Assembly: GCF_001940165.2 (NCBI RefSeq) | Contig: NZ_CP135162.1 | Location: forward strand, 1,752,001 to 1,816,000 | Length of the DNA: 64,000 nt | Source: Roseburia sp. 831b | Lineage (GTDB): Bacteria > Bacillota > Clostridia > Lachnospirales > Lachnospiraceae | Direction: 5' to 3' | Part shown: piece after piece, positions 44,562 to 54,087 of the stretch | Numbering within the stretch: position 1 is the stretch's first letter | How the letters are laid out: each line of letters opens with the position of its first letter | Notes under the pieces: generated by a model | Told to the model about the DNA's origin: nothing | What the model saw: the letters and a program-made list of their open reading frames with translations, nothing else | Databases searched by the model: none | Made by a program: the position numbers and the translations under genes

Positions 44562-45356
44562 TTAGAAATTAAACACCCCGATGGAATACAAAATATATCC
44601 AACTAAAACAACAAAATTTAGGATAGAGAACCAGGATAAGCATTTGACATATCCTTTTACAGAAGTAATCTTCTTGCTTGTCTCATCCACCTGTTCTAAT
44701 TTTTCCCCATATTCTTTAAATAAATCCTGAATGTTTCGATAACATTTGACATTTTCTGCATGTACCTTCTCGGACAGCTCATTTTTCAAAGAATCTAACT
44801 GCTTTCCGGATTCCTCTAACAGATTCTTGATTTCTTCTTCTGTTTCCTGGACTCTTTCATTTGCTTCTTTTGCCTGTCCGCTCAACAGGTTCTTTACCGC
44901 CTCAATCTGTTCCGACTGAAATGCCTTACCTGCATCAATCTGCTCCTCTAACGCTTTCTGGTTGGACGCAATCTGTTCTGCTGTCTGCTGTCTGGTCAGT
45001 TCCACCTGGCCTTTTACAGCGCTTTCCATCTCGTCTAACTTTACTTTTGCCTGCGCAATCAGTTCACGAATCTGCTTATCAAAATTGTCTACGATACGGT
45101 CAGACTCTTCCTGACGCTCTGTCAAAATGTGTTCTAACTCCTGCGCTTTCCCCTCTCTTTCGTCTACCAGTGACTGAAGTTCCTGCACCTTTGTCTCTTT
45201 TGATGATAACAACCCCTGAAGCTGTTTTGCTTTTTCTCTGAATTCATCAATCTGATTCAGTAAAAAATCTTCTTTTTCCACTTTTCTATGTATCCTTTCC
45301 CGTTCCCTTTTTCGGCGGTCTCTCTGCGTTTTAAATCTCGTAAACAGATCTGCCAT
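44562..45356 (-). CDS. Long coiled-coil protein with C-terminal membrane anchor
   Basis: A 264-residue protein: a basic N-terminal head (KTQRDRRKRERERIHRK), about 180 residues of continuous heptad-rich, Gln/Glu/Lys coiled coil (residues 40-225), and one membrane segment at the very C-terminus (WFSILNFVVLVGYILYSIGV). It would be tail-anchored with the coiled coil in the cytoplasm. It resembles no family that I know; roles in scaffolding or cell organisation are guesses. GGGAGG precedes the ATG at 45356, and the longer frame lacks support. It has its own promoter at 45468-45496. Confidence 0.75.
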   Translation of the reverse strand: MADLFTRFKTQRDRRKRERERIHRKVEKEDFLLNQIDEFREKAKQLQGLLSSKETKVQELQSLVDEREGKAQELEHILTERQEESDRIVDNFDKQIRELIAQAKVKLDEMESAVKGQVELTRQQTAEQIASNQKALEEQIDAGKAFQSEQIEAVKNLLSGQAKEANERVQETEEEIKNLLEESGKQLDSLKNELSEKVHAENVKCYRNIQDLFKEYGEKLEQVDETSKKITSVKGYVKCLSWFSILNFVVLVGYILYSIGVFNF

Positions 45357-45467
45357 CACGCTTCCTCCCTGCAACTTTATAGCTTGCTGCCAGGAAAATG
45401 ACCTTCCTGACAGCACCACGATTAAACTGCCATACTACCTGCCGTTTTCTCAGAAATACCTAACGAC

Positions 45468-45496
45468 ATTTTATCATTATGCGTTTTTTTTGTAAA
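45468..45496 (-). promoter_or_regulatory. Promoter of the coiled-coil membrane protein gene
   Basis: Minus strand: TTTACA (45491-45496), 17 bases, TAAAAT (45468-45473). The same hexamers occur at the PFOR 2 promoter. It lies directly after the PFOR 1 stop. Confidence 0.7.
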
Positions 45497-45502
45497 CACC
45501 CA

Positions 45503-48500
45503 TTAGAACCGATTCTCTCCTTGAAAAAATTCCTCTAGGCTTTCCGTTTTCTTCTTTCCATCCTCGTAAAAAACAGCTTCTTTTCCTCCCGCAGCCGGAT
45601 GATAGCGGAAAATGTCCCAATAGCCGCTGCAGACTGCTTTTTTCTCTTCTTCCTGCACATAACGCATTCCCCGCCTGATACCATGACTGATACACGGCGC
45701 ATAAGCAATCACAAGTGACGGTCCCTGATATTGCTCTGCCTCTGTCAATGCCTTAATACATTGATTCTGGTCTGCGCCCATACAAATCTGCGCCACATAG
45801 ACATTCTGATAAGTCATCATCATCTGTCCTAGTTTTTTCTTGTTTTGCTTTTTCCCGTTTGATGCAAGACGTGCATATGCGCCCTTTGGCGTCGCCTTCG
45901 ATGCCTGACCGCCTGTATTGGAGTAAATTTCTGTGTCAAACACCAACACGTTCATATCCTCACCGGATGCAAGGACATGATCCAGCCCTCCAAAACCAAT
46001 GTCATACGCCCAGCCATCGCCGCCAAAAATCCATTGTGATTTTTTTGACAAATAATCCTTCTGATTTAAAATTGTCTTGATTTCAGTGGATAATTCCCCC
46101 GCAGCGCTTATTTCTTCGAATTTTCTTTTTTCCAGCCACGCAATTAGCTCATCCGTCGCCTTCTCATTTTCACTCCCGTTTGAAAACGTTTCCAACCAGT
46201 TTTTGATTTCCAAAGACTCCGTCTTTTCCCACATTTGTTCTAGTTGCTTTCGTAACTGTTCCCGAATCTGCTTTTGCGCAAAAAACATTCCGTATCCAAA
46301 TTCTGCCGCATCCTCAAATAAAGAATTCGCCCATGCAGGTCCCCTTCCATCCTGGTTAAACGTATATGGGGTAGACGGCGACGAATTGCCCCAGATGGAG
46401 GAGCAGCCTGTCGCATTGGCTATCAGTAACCGGCTTCCAAAAAGCTGTGTGACCAGTTTGGCATACGGTGTCTCACCACATCCTCCGCACGCACCTGAAA
46501 ATTCCAACAGCGGCTGTCTGAACTGGGAACCTTTTACCGTCGTTGTACGGAACTTTTTAAAAACTTCCTCCTTTTTTGGAAGCCTGCTTCCATAATCAAA
46601 AAACTTCTGCTGCTCACCCGCCTTTTCTGCCTGTTTTAAAAACAACGCTTTTCCTGGTGCCGGGCATACCTCCACACAGTTTGCACAGCCTGTACAGTCC
46701 AGTGTGGAAATTACAATTGCATAATGATAACGAGGGAACCCGTTCATTTCCTTTGACGGCATTCCATCCGGTGCCGCGATGACTTCCTCTTCCTCCATCA
46801 CAACCGGACGAATAACCGCATGTGGACAGACATAAGAACACTGGTTGCACTGAATACACCTCATCACATCCCAGACTGGCACCTCCGACGCCACACCCCT
46901 TTTTTCCAATGCAGCTGTTCCAGACGGCGTCATGCCATTCCGATAGGGCAAAAATACAGAAACCGGAAGTTCATCTCCCCTTCGTCTTACAATCTGGCCT
47001 TGTATGTGTTCTTTATAAGAAATTATATCTTGTTTTAATTTTTTATTCTCTTTCGTTCTACATGCCGACTTTACAATCAATTTCTGATTTTTGTAACTCT
47101 CTGTGTCCGCCCCACATTCCTGTATTACCACTTGCTTCTTTTTCCAGTCTGCCGGAATCTTGACCTCCTCTGCAGCCACAAATCCTCTCTCGACTGCCAA
47201 GAGATTCTTCGCAATGACTTCCTCCCCTTTTTTTAAGTAGGACTTTTCCACCGCCTGTCTCATCGCCTCAAGTGCAGTTTCCTTTTGCAGAATGTCCGTA
47301 AGTGCGAAAAAGGCTGCCTGCAAAATGGTATTCGTGCGATGCGCCAATCCAAGTTCCTTTGCAATTTGGGCTGCATCTATGATATAGAAGTGTATCTTTT
47401 TTTCGACCAAATACTGTTTCACATCCTCTGGAAGCCTTTCTGCTAATTCTTCTTTTTTCCAGGAGCAGTTTAATAAAAAGGTTCCACCTTCTTCTAAGTC
47501 TTGCACAATCTCATAACGGCCTAAATAAGCCGGACAGTGACATGCCACAAATTGTGCTCTTTTCACCCCATACTCACTTTTAATTTCGGATGTTCCAAAA
47601 CGTAGATGGGAAATGGTGACACCGCCGGACTTTTTGGAATCATATTCAAAATAGGCCTGCACATGCAGCTTCGTGTAATCCCCAATGATTTGAATGGTAT
47701 TTTTGTTTGCGCCAACGGTTCCGTCCGAACCGATTCCCCAAAATTTACAATTCATCTGTCCTTCTATCGGAGCGAATTCCAACTTTTCTTCCTCCAGCGA
47801 AAGGTTTGTGACATCATCCCGGATTCCAATCGTAAACCGTCTTTTTGCCCGGTTGTGAAAAACTGACACAATCTGCTCCGGTGTTGTCTCTTTGGAACTT
47901 AACCCATATCTTCCAGAAAAAATCTCGACATCCTTGTATGCACTCTCTTGCAGTGCCGTTACGACATCTTCATAAAGCGGCTCCCCGACCGCCCCCGGCT
48001 CCTTGGTACGGTCCAGGACCTGAATACACTCTACCGTATCCGGGACTGCTTCTAAGAAATCTGCTTTTGAAAAAGGCCGGTAAAGTCTTACTTTCAGACA
48101 TCCCACCTTTTCCCCTTTTTCCTGTAAAAAAGGAATTGTCTCCTCAATCGTTTCACATATCGAACCCATTGCAACGATAATTGTAGTTGCATCTCTCGAA
48201 CCCACATACTCGTATAACCGGTACTGGGTTCCGCATTTTTCGTTTATTTTGGCAAGGCATCCCTTCACCAGCACCGGAAGTTTTTCATAATCCAGATTGG
48301 ACGCCTCCCTGACCTGAAAAAAGATATCCGGGTTTTGCGCAGCTCCCATTTCTACCGGATGATTTGGATTTAACGCACACTCGCGAAATGCCATAACCTC
48401 CTCGACTGGAAATAGCTCCTGTAATTCCTTCTGGCTCCAGCAAGCTATCTTTTGAATCTCGTGAGAAGTCCGAAATCCATCAAAAAAATTTAAAAACGGA

Positions 48501-48994
48501 ATCCGACCTTCTAATGCGCAAAGGTGCGCCACAGGCGCTAGATCCATCACTTCCTGAACTGAATTTTCACAAAAAATAGCAATTCCTGTCTGCCTGCACG
48601 CATAAATATCAGAATGATCCCCAAAAATGCTTAATGCATGGGTTGCAATCGTGCGCGCGGCAACATGAACTACCCCTGGGAGATGTTCTCCCGCCATTTT
48701 ATACAAATCGGGAATCATCAGCAAAAGCCCCTGCGACGCCGTAAAGGTAGTTGCAAGGGCTCCTGCTAATAAGGCACCATGCATTGCACCGGCTGCTCCT
48801 GCTTCCGACTGCATTTCCACAACCGCCGGAACACCACCAAGTACATTTTGTTCACCTGCCGCTGCCCATTCCTCCGTCACCTCCGCCATAACCGTCGACG
48901 GTGTAATCGGATATACCGGTACTACTTCCGTATAGGCATACGCAACATACGCTGCCGCATGATTACCATCCATTGTTTTTTTGATACGCTCCAT
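45503..48994 (-). CDS. Pyruvate:ferredoxin oxidoreductase, paralogue 1
   Basis: A 1163-residue one-chain PFOR that oxidises pyruvate to acetyl-CoA, CO2 and reduced ferredoxin. Motifs: YPITPSTVMAE at the start, two ferredoxin-type clusters (CIQCNQCSYVCP near residue 710 and CTGCANCVEVCP near 765), CGGCGETPYAK for the proximal cluster, and the TPP region GDGWAYDIGFGGLDHVLASG near 990. It ends at FFQGENRF, where paralogue 2 continues for about 43 more residues. Its codons are less biased than those of paralogue 2. GAGG precedes the ATG. It is downstream of azlCD. A substrate other than pyruvate cannot be excluded. Confidence 0.93.
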   Translation of the reverse strand: MERIKKTMDGNHAAAYVAYAYTEVVPVYPITPSTVMAEVTEEWAAAGEQNVLGGVPAVVEMQSEAGAAGAMHGALLAGALATTFTASQGLLLMIPDLYKMAGEHLPGVVHVAARTIATHALSIFGDHSDIYACRQTGIAIFCENSVQEVMDLAPVAHLCALEGRIPFLNFFDGFRTSHEIQKIACWSQKELQELFPVEEVMAFRECALNPNHPVEMGAAQNPDIFFQVREASNLDYEKLPVLVKGCLAKINEKCGTQYRLYEYVGSRDATTIIVAMGSICETIEETIPFLQEKGEKVGCLKVRLYRPFSKADFLEAVPDTVECIQVLDRTKEPGAVGEPLYEDVVTALQESAYKDVEIFSGRYGLSSKETTPEQIVSVFHNRAKRRFTIGIRDDVTNLSLEEEKLEFAPIEGQMNCKFWGIGSDGTVGANKNTIQIIGDYTKLHVQAYFEYDSKKSGGVTISHLRFGTSEIKSEYGVKRAQFVACHCPAYLGRYEIVQDLEEGGTFLLNCSWKKEELAERLPEDVKQYLVEKKIHFYIIDAAQIAKELGLAHRTNTILQAAFFALTDILQKETALEAMRQAVEKSYLKKGEEVIAKNLLAVERGFVAAEEVKIPADWKKKQVVIQECGADTESYKNQKLIVKSACRTKENKKLKQDIISYKEHIQGQIVRRRGDELPVSVFLPYRNGMTPSGTAALEKRGVASEVPVWDVMRCIQCNQCSYVCPHAVIRPVVMEEEEVIAAPDGMPSKEMNGFPRYHYAIVISTLDCTGCANCVEVCPAPGKALFLKQAEKAGEQQKFFDYGSRLPKKEEVFKKFRTTTVKGSQFRQPLLEFSGACGGCGETPYAKLVTQLFGSRLLIANATGCSSIWGNSSPSTPYTFNQDGRGPAWANSLFEDAAEFGYGMFFAQKQIREQLRKQLEQMWEKTESLEIKNWLETFSNGSENEKATDELIAWLEKRKFEEISAAGELSTEIKTILNQKDYLSKKSQWIFGGDGWAYDIGFGGLDHVLASGEDMNVLVFDTEIYSNTGGQASKATPKGAYARLASNGKKQNKKKLGQMMMTYQNVYVAQICMGADQNQCIKALTEAEQYQGPSLVIAYAPCISHGIRRGMRYVQEEEKKAVCSGYWDIFRYHPAAGGKEAVFYEDGKKKTESLEEFFQGENRF

Positions 48995-49138
48995 TGTTTT
49001 CCTCTTTTCTAACTCTTATGTAATACCATTATCTGTTAAAAAAGAGAATTCTATACAAAGCTTTCGTTACATTCTAAAATTCACACGTTCCATCCTCTGC
49101 AAATGCATGTCTTCCATGAAAGATTTTTACGTCTCCTC

Positions 49139-49450
49139 CTAAGATACCAGGAACAACTCACATACAAACACAACCAGACAGCACAAAACGGATACCGGAA
49201 AAAGTCCAAGACCACACCACGCTGCAATCACTCCGACCACCAACGCAATCGCTGCTGCAATAGGGCTTTGTGTCGCATCAAGAATTGCCGGGAATGTCAT
49301 GACCGCCAGTGTCACATAAGGCACATAAAAAAGAAACGATTTCACAAATCTGCTTTTGATCTGTTTTTGAATCAGTGTCAACGGCAAGACACGGATTGCA
49401 TATGTAACTACAAACATAATTGCAATATAAATAATAACATTACCCTTCAT
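49139..49450 (-). CDS. azlD: AzlD-type branched-chain amino acid exporter subunit
   Basis: A 103-residue protein with three to four membrane segments, the small subunit of AzlCD-type exporters of branched-chain amino acids and analogues. YAIRVLPLTLIQKQIKSRFVKSFLFYVPYVTLAVMTFPAI is the conserved region (the R-x-L-P motif is family-typical). AAGGAG precedes the ATG, and the gene overlaps azlC by 11 bp. The exported compound here is not known. Confidence 0.88.
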   Translation of the reverse strand: MKGNVIIYIAIMFVVTYAIRVLPLTLIQKQIKSRFVKSFLFYVPYVTLAVMTFPAILDATQSPIAAAIALVVGVIAAWCGLGLFPVSVLCCLVVFVCELFLVS

Positions 49451-50168
49451 TTGGATTTTCTCCTTCCTTTACCGGAAATAGCGCTGCCGCAAGCGCAGAA
49501 ATCGACACGGTCAAAAGAATCGTTCTTGTCCCACTTGACAGATTCGAAACAACCGGAAGCTTTGTAAATAAAAAACTAAAGACAAAGCAAATTACAATCA
49601 ATCCTGCCACCACTTTATTTTTCCGTGCCGGCGGAATAATGATTGCCAGAAACATTCCATACAATGCCACGCTAAACGCACTGACAATACGGACCGGCAA
49701 AAGATTTCCTGCCACAACACCAAGCGCTGTTCCAATTGACCAGCATGGCCAGCCAATGCAGACGGCGCCATAGGTATAAAACGGGTTCAAATACCCCGGT
49801 CTTGCAATCGTAATTCCAAAAAACTCATCCGTCACAAAATGTGCCATAATAAAACGGTGAATCATCGGTGTGTCTGGTGAAAAACGCTGGCTAAGCGCAC
49901 AGCTCATCAAAAGATATCTTGCATTTGTAATCAATGTCACAATTGCAATCTCCAGATAAGTTGCACACGCCGCAATCATCGAAAATCCTGCATATTCCCC
50001 CGCTGAAGCGGTACACAATGCACTCGCGAAAAATCCCTGCAGCCAGGTCAGTCCCGCATTTTTTGCAGCAATTCCAAGTGAAAACGATACTGCAAAATAT
50101 CCCAGTCCAATCGGAAGTCCATCCCTCATTCCATTGCGAAAAGCATTTCTGTTTTGTTCCATCATCAT
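49440..50168 (-). CDS. azlC: AzlC-type branched-chain amino acid exporter subunit
   Basis: A 242-residue membrane protein of the AzlC family: GMRDGLPIGLGYFAVSFSLGIAAKNAGL and the region ITNARYLLMSCALSQRF...DEFFGI are diagnostic. With AzlD it exports branched-chain amino acids. The start is uncertain among three consecutive ATG codons at 50160-50168. It lies between the two PFOR genes with 223 bp of space upstream that also contains the PFOR 2 terminator. Confidence 0.9.
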   Translation of the reverse strand: MMMEQNRNAFRNGMRDGLPIGLGYFAVSFSLGIAAKNAGLTWLQGFFASALCTASAGEYAGFSMIAACATYLEIAIVTLITNARYLLMSCALSQRFSPDTPMIHRFIMAHFVTDEFFGITIARPGYLNPFYTYGAVCIGWPCWSIGTALGVVAGNLLPVRIVSAFSVALYGMFLAIIIPPARKNKVVAGLIVICFVFSFLFTKLPVVSNLSSGTRTILLTVSISALAAALFPVKEGENPNEG

Positions 50169-50345
50169 CGTTATCTAATCCCATCTATCCTCAATTTTGC
50201 CTGCTTTTATCCTGCACAGACAATTCCATTTCTTACCACAACACTTCTATTATACCCCAACCCCACCTCAGTTGAAAATAGCCGTTTACTATAACCAGTT
50301 ATCATTTATCTCTATAAAGCTTTTGACACCTGAATCAATATAGAA

Positions 50346-50379
50346 AAAGGCGCCGTACCCAAACGGGTACGACGCCTTT
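50346..50379 (-). terminator. Terminator of PFOR 2
   Basis: AAAGGCGTCGTACCC-GTTT-GGGTACGGCGCCTTT with T-run on the minus strand, starting about 12 bp past the stop. Very stable, which fits a highly transcribed gene. Confidence 0.92.
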
Positions 50380-50391
50380 CATTCAAAACTC

Positions 50392-53300
50392 TTATTTGTA
50401 TAATTCAACTAATCTTAAAAGATGTTCGTAACGAGCTTTTGCAGCTTCCTCAGATGCAGCAAAGAGTTTTGCAGCTCTTTCTGGGAAGGATCTTGTTAAT
50501 CTGCTGTAACGTGTCTCATTATTTAAGAAGTCCTGATATGTTCCATCACCTGGCTTAGATGTCAATGTGAATGGGTTCTTTCCTTCTGCTTTTAATTCAG
50601 GGTTGAAGGAGAAGAGGTTCCAGTAACCAGCAGCTACTGCTTTCTTCATTTCATCCTGGCAGTGGTTCATACCACCTTTAACACCGTGTAACTCACATGG
50701 AGCGTAACCGATGATTAAGGATGGACCATCATAAGCCTCTGCTTCTGCAAGAACTTTAACAGCCTGAGCCATATTAGCACCAAGAGCGATCTGTGCTACG
50801 TATACGTAACCATAGCTCATAGCGATCTCAGCAAGGCTCTTCTTACCGATGTCTTTACCAGCTGCAGCGAACTGACAAACTTCACCGATGTTAGAAGCTT
50901 TAGATGCCTGACCACCTGTATTAGAGTACATTTCTGTATCGAATACCATAACGTTTACGTTATGTCCGGAAGCAAGTACATGGTCTAATCCACCGAATCC
51001 GATATCATAAGCCCATCCGTCACCACCGAAGATCCATACGGATTTCTTAGCAAGGTAATCTTTCTTGTCGAGAGCTGCTTTTGCATCTGGGCATCCAGCT
51101 GCTGCTGCTTTCTCTAATTCTGCTACAAGAGCTTCTGTTGCAGGTGTATTTGCTTTTGTATCCTGTTTTGTTTCCATGAACTTAGCGAATGCATCTTTTA
51201 ACTCAGCGCTTGCTTTGTCAGATGTAGCACATTTCTCAGCACTAGCGATAGCCTGATCACGTAATACTTCCTGACCAATCTGCATACCTAAACCATGCTC
51301 AGCGTTATCCTCGAATAAGGAGTTAGCCCAAGCTGGTCCCTTCTTGGAATCTTTGTTTACTGTATATGGTGATGTAGCAGCTGGACCACCCCAGATAGAA
51401 GAACATCCGGTAGCGTTAGAGATGTACATATGCTCACCAAATAACTGTGTAATTAAACGAGCGTAAGATGTTTCAGCACATCCTGCACAAGATCCAGAGA
51501 ACTCAAGTAATGGCTGGTTGAACTGAGAACCTTTTACAGTGTTATCAGCTGGCATACCAGGTTTCTTACCAACGTTTGCTACTAAGTAGTCAAATACTGG
51601 CTGTTCTTCTGCCTGAGATTCCTGTGGAACCATTTCGATTGCACCAACTGGACATACAGTGATACATTCACCACATCCCATACAATCTAATGGAGATACA
51701 CTCATTGTATATTTGTATTCGCTTGCCTTTGGTTTTGTATCAGCAAGTTTTGTATTAGCTGGAGCAGCTTTTACTTCGTCTTCACTTAACATGAATGGAC
51801 GGATTGTTGCATGTGAACATACAAATGCACACTGGTTACACTGGATACATTTCTCTGCATTCCATGTAGGGACTGTTACAGCTGTACCACGTTTCTCGTA
51901 TGCAGATGCACCTTGCTCAAACTGTCCGTCTGGGTTGCCCATGAATGCAGATACTGGAAGAGAATCACCATCCATTAAGGAAATTGGGTTCATTAAGTCT
52001 TCTACCATCGTAACTGTCTCTGGACGACCTGTTAATTTCTTAGGAGCTGGATCTGCTTCTGGGTTAGACCAGGATGCTGGAACTTCTACTTTATGCACAG
52101 CATCTACACCAGCGTCGATAGCTTTGTAGTTCATTTCTACGACTGCATCACCTTTTTTACCGTAAGATTTCTTAGCAGCAGCTTTCATGAAATCAACAGC
52201 TTCTTCGATTGGCATAACGTTTGCTAATTTGAAGAATGCAGACTGTAAAATTGTGTTGGTACGTTTACCCATACCAATTTCGATAGCTTTGTCAATAGCG
52301 TTGATTGTGTACAACTGAATGTTGTTATCAGCGATATATTTCTTAGCTTCTGCATTTAAGTGATGAGCTAATTCTTCATCAGACCACTGGCAGTTGATCA
52401 TGAATACTCCGCCTGGTTTAACGTCCTGAACCATCTTGAATCCTTTTGTTACATAAGATGGGTTATGACATGCAACGAAGTCAGCCTGGTTGATGTAGTA
52501 TGGGCTTCTGATTGGTTTGTCACCAAATCTCAAGTGAGAAATTGTAACACCACCAGTTTTCTTAGAGTCATACTGGAAGTAAGCCTGGATATATTTATCT
52601 GTGTGGTCACCGATAATCTTTGTAGAGTTCTTGTTAGCACCTACTGTACCGTCTCCACCAAGTCCCCAGAATTTACATTCTACAGTACCTGCTGCAGCTG
52701 TAATAGGAGCTGGTTTTACTTCTGGTAAGCTTAAGTTTGTAACATCATCTACGATACCGATTGTGAAACGTGCTTTTGGAGCATCTTTCTCTAATTCTTT
52801 GTATACAGCGAATAAAGATGATGGTGGTGTATCTTTAGAACCTAATCCGTAACGTCCGCCTGTTAATACAATTGTATCAAGACCAGCCTCACGAAGAGTT
52901 GTAGCTACGTCTAAGTATAATGGATCACCAAGTGCTCCTGGCTCTTTTGTTCTGTCAAGTACAGCAACTTTCTTAACTGTCTTAGGAAGAACTTTTAAGA
53001 ATGCTTCTGATACCCATGGACGATATAAACGAACTTTTACTAATCCGACTTTTTCGCCCTTAGCTGTTAAGTAATCGATTACTTCTTCAGCAACGTCGTT
53101 AACAGAACCCATAGCAACGATAACGCGCTCTGCATCTTCTGCTCCGTAGTAGTTGAATAAATCGTAATCTGTTCCTAATTTTTCATTGATTTTAGCCATG
53201 TATTTGGATACGATAGCTGGTAAGTTATCGTATGCTGTATTACAAGCTTCACGATGCTGGAAGAAAACGTCTCCGTTCTCATGAGAACCACGCATTGCTG

Positions 53301-53937
53301 GGTGTTCTGGATTTAATGCATGTGCACGGAATGCGTCAACTGCTTCCATATTGCACATTTCTTTCAAATCAGCGTAATCCCATTTTTCGATTTTCTGAAT
53401 CTCGTGAGATGTACGGAATCCATCGAAGAAGTTGATGAATGGAACTTTTCCTTCGATTGTTGCTAAATGAGCAACTGGGCTTAAGTCCATAACTTCCTGT
53501 GGGTTTGTTTCACATAACATAGCGAAACCGGTCTGACGACAGGCATATACGTCACTGTGGTCACCGAAAATATTTAAAGACTGTGTAGCAACGGTACGTG
53601 CAGAAACATCAAATACACATGGAAGCTGCTCACCAGCGATTTTATACATATTAGGGATCATTAATAAAAGACCCTGGGATGCTGTAAATGTTGTTGTTAA
53701 TGCACCTGCAGCAAGAGAACCATGTACGGCACCTGCAGCACCTGCTTCTGATTCCATTTCAACAACCTTAACCTGGTTGCCAAAGATGTTCTCCTGTCCT
53801 GCTGCTGACCACTGATCAACAGTATCTGCCATTGGGCTGGATGGAGTAATTGGGTAAATGGCAGCAACATCTGTAAACGCATATGCAACGTGTGCAGCAG
53901 CTGTGTTACCGTCCATTGACTGTTTAGCTCTAGACAT
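50392..53937 (-). CDS. nifJ: Pyruvate:ferredoxin oxidoreductase, paralogue 2 (main enzyme)
   Basis: A 1181-residue PFOR. Motifs: YPITPSSPMAD, CIQCNQCAFVC near residue 696 and CMGCGECITVCP near 752 (two [4Fe-4S] clusters), CAGCAETSYARL, and the TPP site GDGWAYDIGFGGLDHVLASG near 975. The full C-terminal helix is present, ending in RLVELYK. Its codons are strongly biased (GCT, GTA, AAC/AAG, little variety), its promoter is TTTACA-17-TAAAAT, the ribosome site is AAGGAGG, and it has a very stable terminator: all signs of very high expression. It is the probable central catabolic enzyme making acetyl-CoA and reduced ferredoxin. Confidence 0.97.
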   Translation of the reverse strand: MSRAKQSMDGNTAAAHVAYAFTDVAAIYPITPSSPMADTVDQWSAAGQENIFGNQVKVVEMESEAGAAGAVHGSLAAGALTTTFTASQGLLLMIPNMYKIAGEQLPCVFDVSARTVATQSLNIFGDHSDVYACRQTGFAMLCETNPQEVMDLSPVAHLATIEGKVPFINFFDGFRTSHEIQKIEKWDYADLKEMCNMEAVDAFRAHALNPEHPAMRGSHENGDVFFQHREACNTAYDNLPAIVSKYMAKINEKLGTDYDLFNYYGAEDAERVIVAMGSVNDVAEEVIDYLTAKGEKVGLVKVRLYRPWVSEAFLKVLPKTVKKVAVLDRTKEPGALGDPLYLDVATTLREAGLDTIVLTGGRYGLGSKDTPPSSLFAVYKELEKDAPKARFTIGIVDDVTNLSLPEVKPAPITAAAGTVECKFWGLGGDGTVGANKNSTKIIGDHTDKYIQAYFQYDSKKTGGVTISHLRFGDKPIRSPYYINQADFVACHNPSYVTKGFKMVQDVKPGGVFMINCQWSDEELAHHLNAEAKKYIADNNIQLYTINAIDKAIEIGMGKRTNTILQSAFFKLANVMPIEEAVDFMKAAAKKSYGKKGDAVVEMNYKAIDAGVDAVHKVEVPASWSNPEADPAPKKLTGRPETVTMVEDLMNPISLMDGDSLPVSAFMGNPDGQFEQGASAYEKRGTAVTVPTWNAEKCIQCNQCAFVCSHATIRPFMLSEDEVKAAPANTKLADTKPKASEYKYTMSVSPLDCMGCGECITVCPVGAIEMVPQESQAEEQPVFDYLVANVGKKPGMPADNTVKGSQFNQPLLEFSGSCAGCAETSYARLITQLFGEHMYISNATGCSSIWGGPAATSPYTVNKDSKKGPAWANSLFEDNAEHGLGMQIGQEVLRDQAIASAEKCATSDKASAELKDAFAKFMETKQDTKANTPATEALVAELEKAAAAGCPDAKAALDKKDYLAKKSVWIFGGDGWAYDIGFGGLDHVLASGHNVNVMVFDTEMYSNTGGQASKASNIGEVCQFAAAGKDIGKKSLAEIAMSYGYVYVAQIALGANMAQAVKVLAEAEAYDGPSLIIGYAPCELHGVKGGMNHCQDEMKKAVAAGYWNLFSFNPELKAEGKNPFTLTSKPGDGTYQDFLNNETRYSRLTRSFPERAAKLFAASEEAAKARYEHLLRLVELYK

Positions 53938-53997
53938 TAGATTTTCCTCCTTAAATTAAATAAAAAAATATTCTTTTGTCTTGTCGACTTAACTCTA

Positions 53998-54026
53998 ATT
54001 TTAGCATTTTATTTCTCGATTGTAAA
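53998..54026 (-). promoter_or_regulatory. Promoter of PFOR 2
   Basis: Minus strand: TTTACA (54021-54026), 17 bases, TAAAAT (53998-54003). The leader of about 55 nt ends in AAGGAGG eight bases before the ATG. Confidence 0.75.
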
Positions 54027-54087
54027 GGTTTCACACTGTACGAAAACAAGTGCAATTTCAATTATGTGTAACAATTTTCACAGTATT

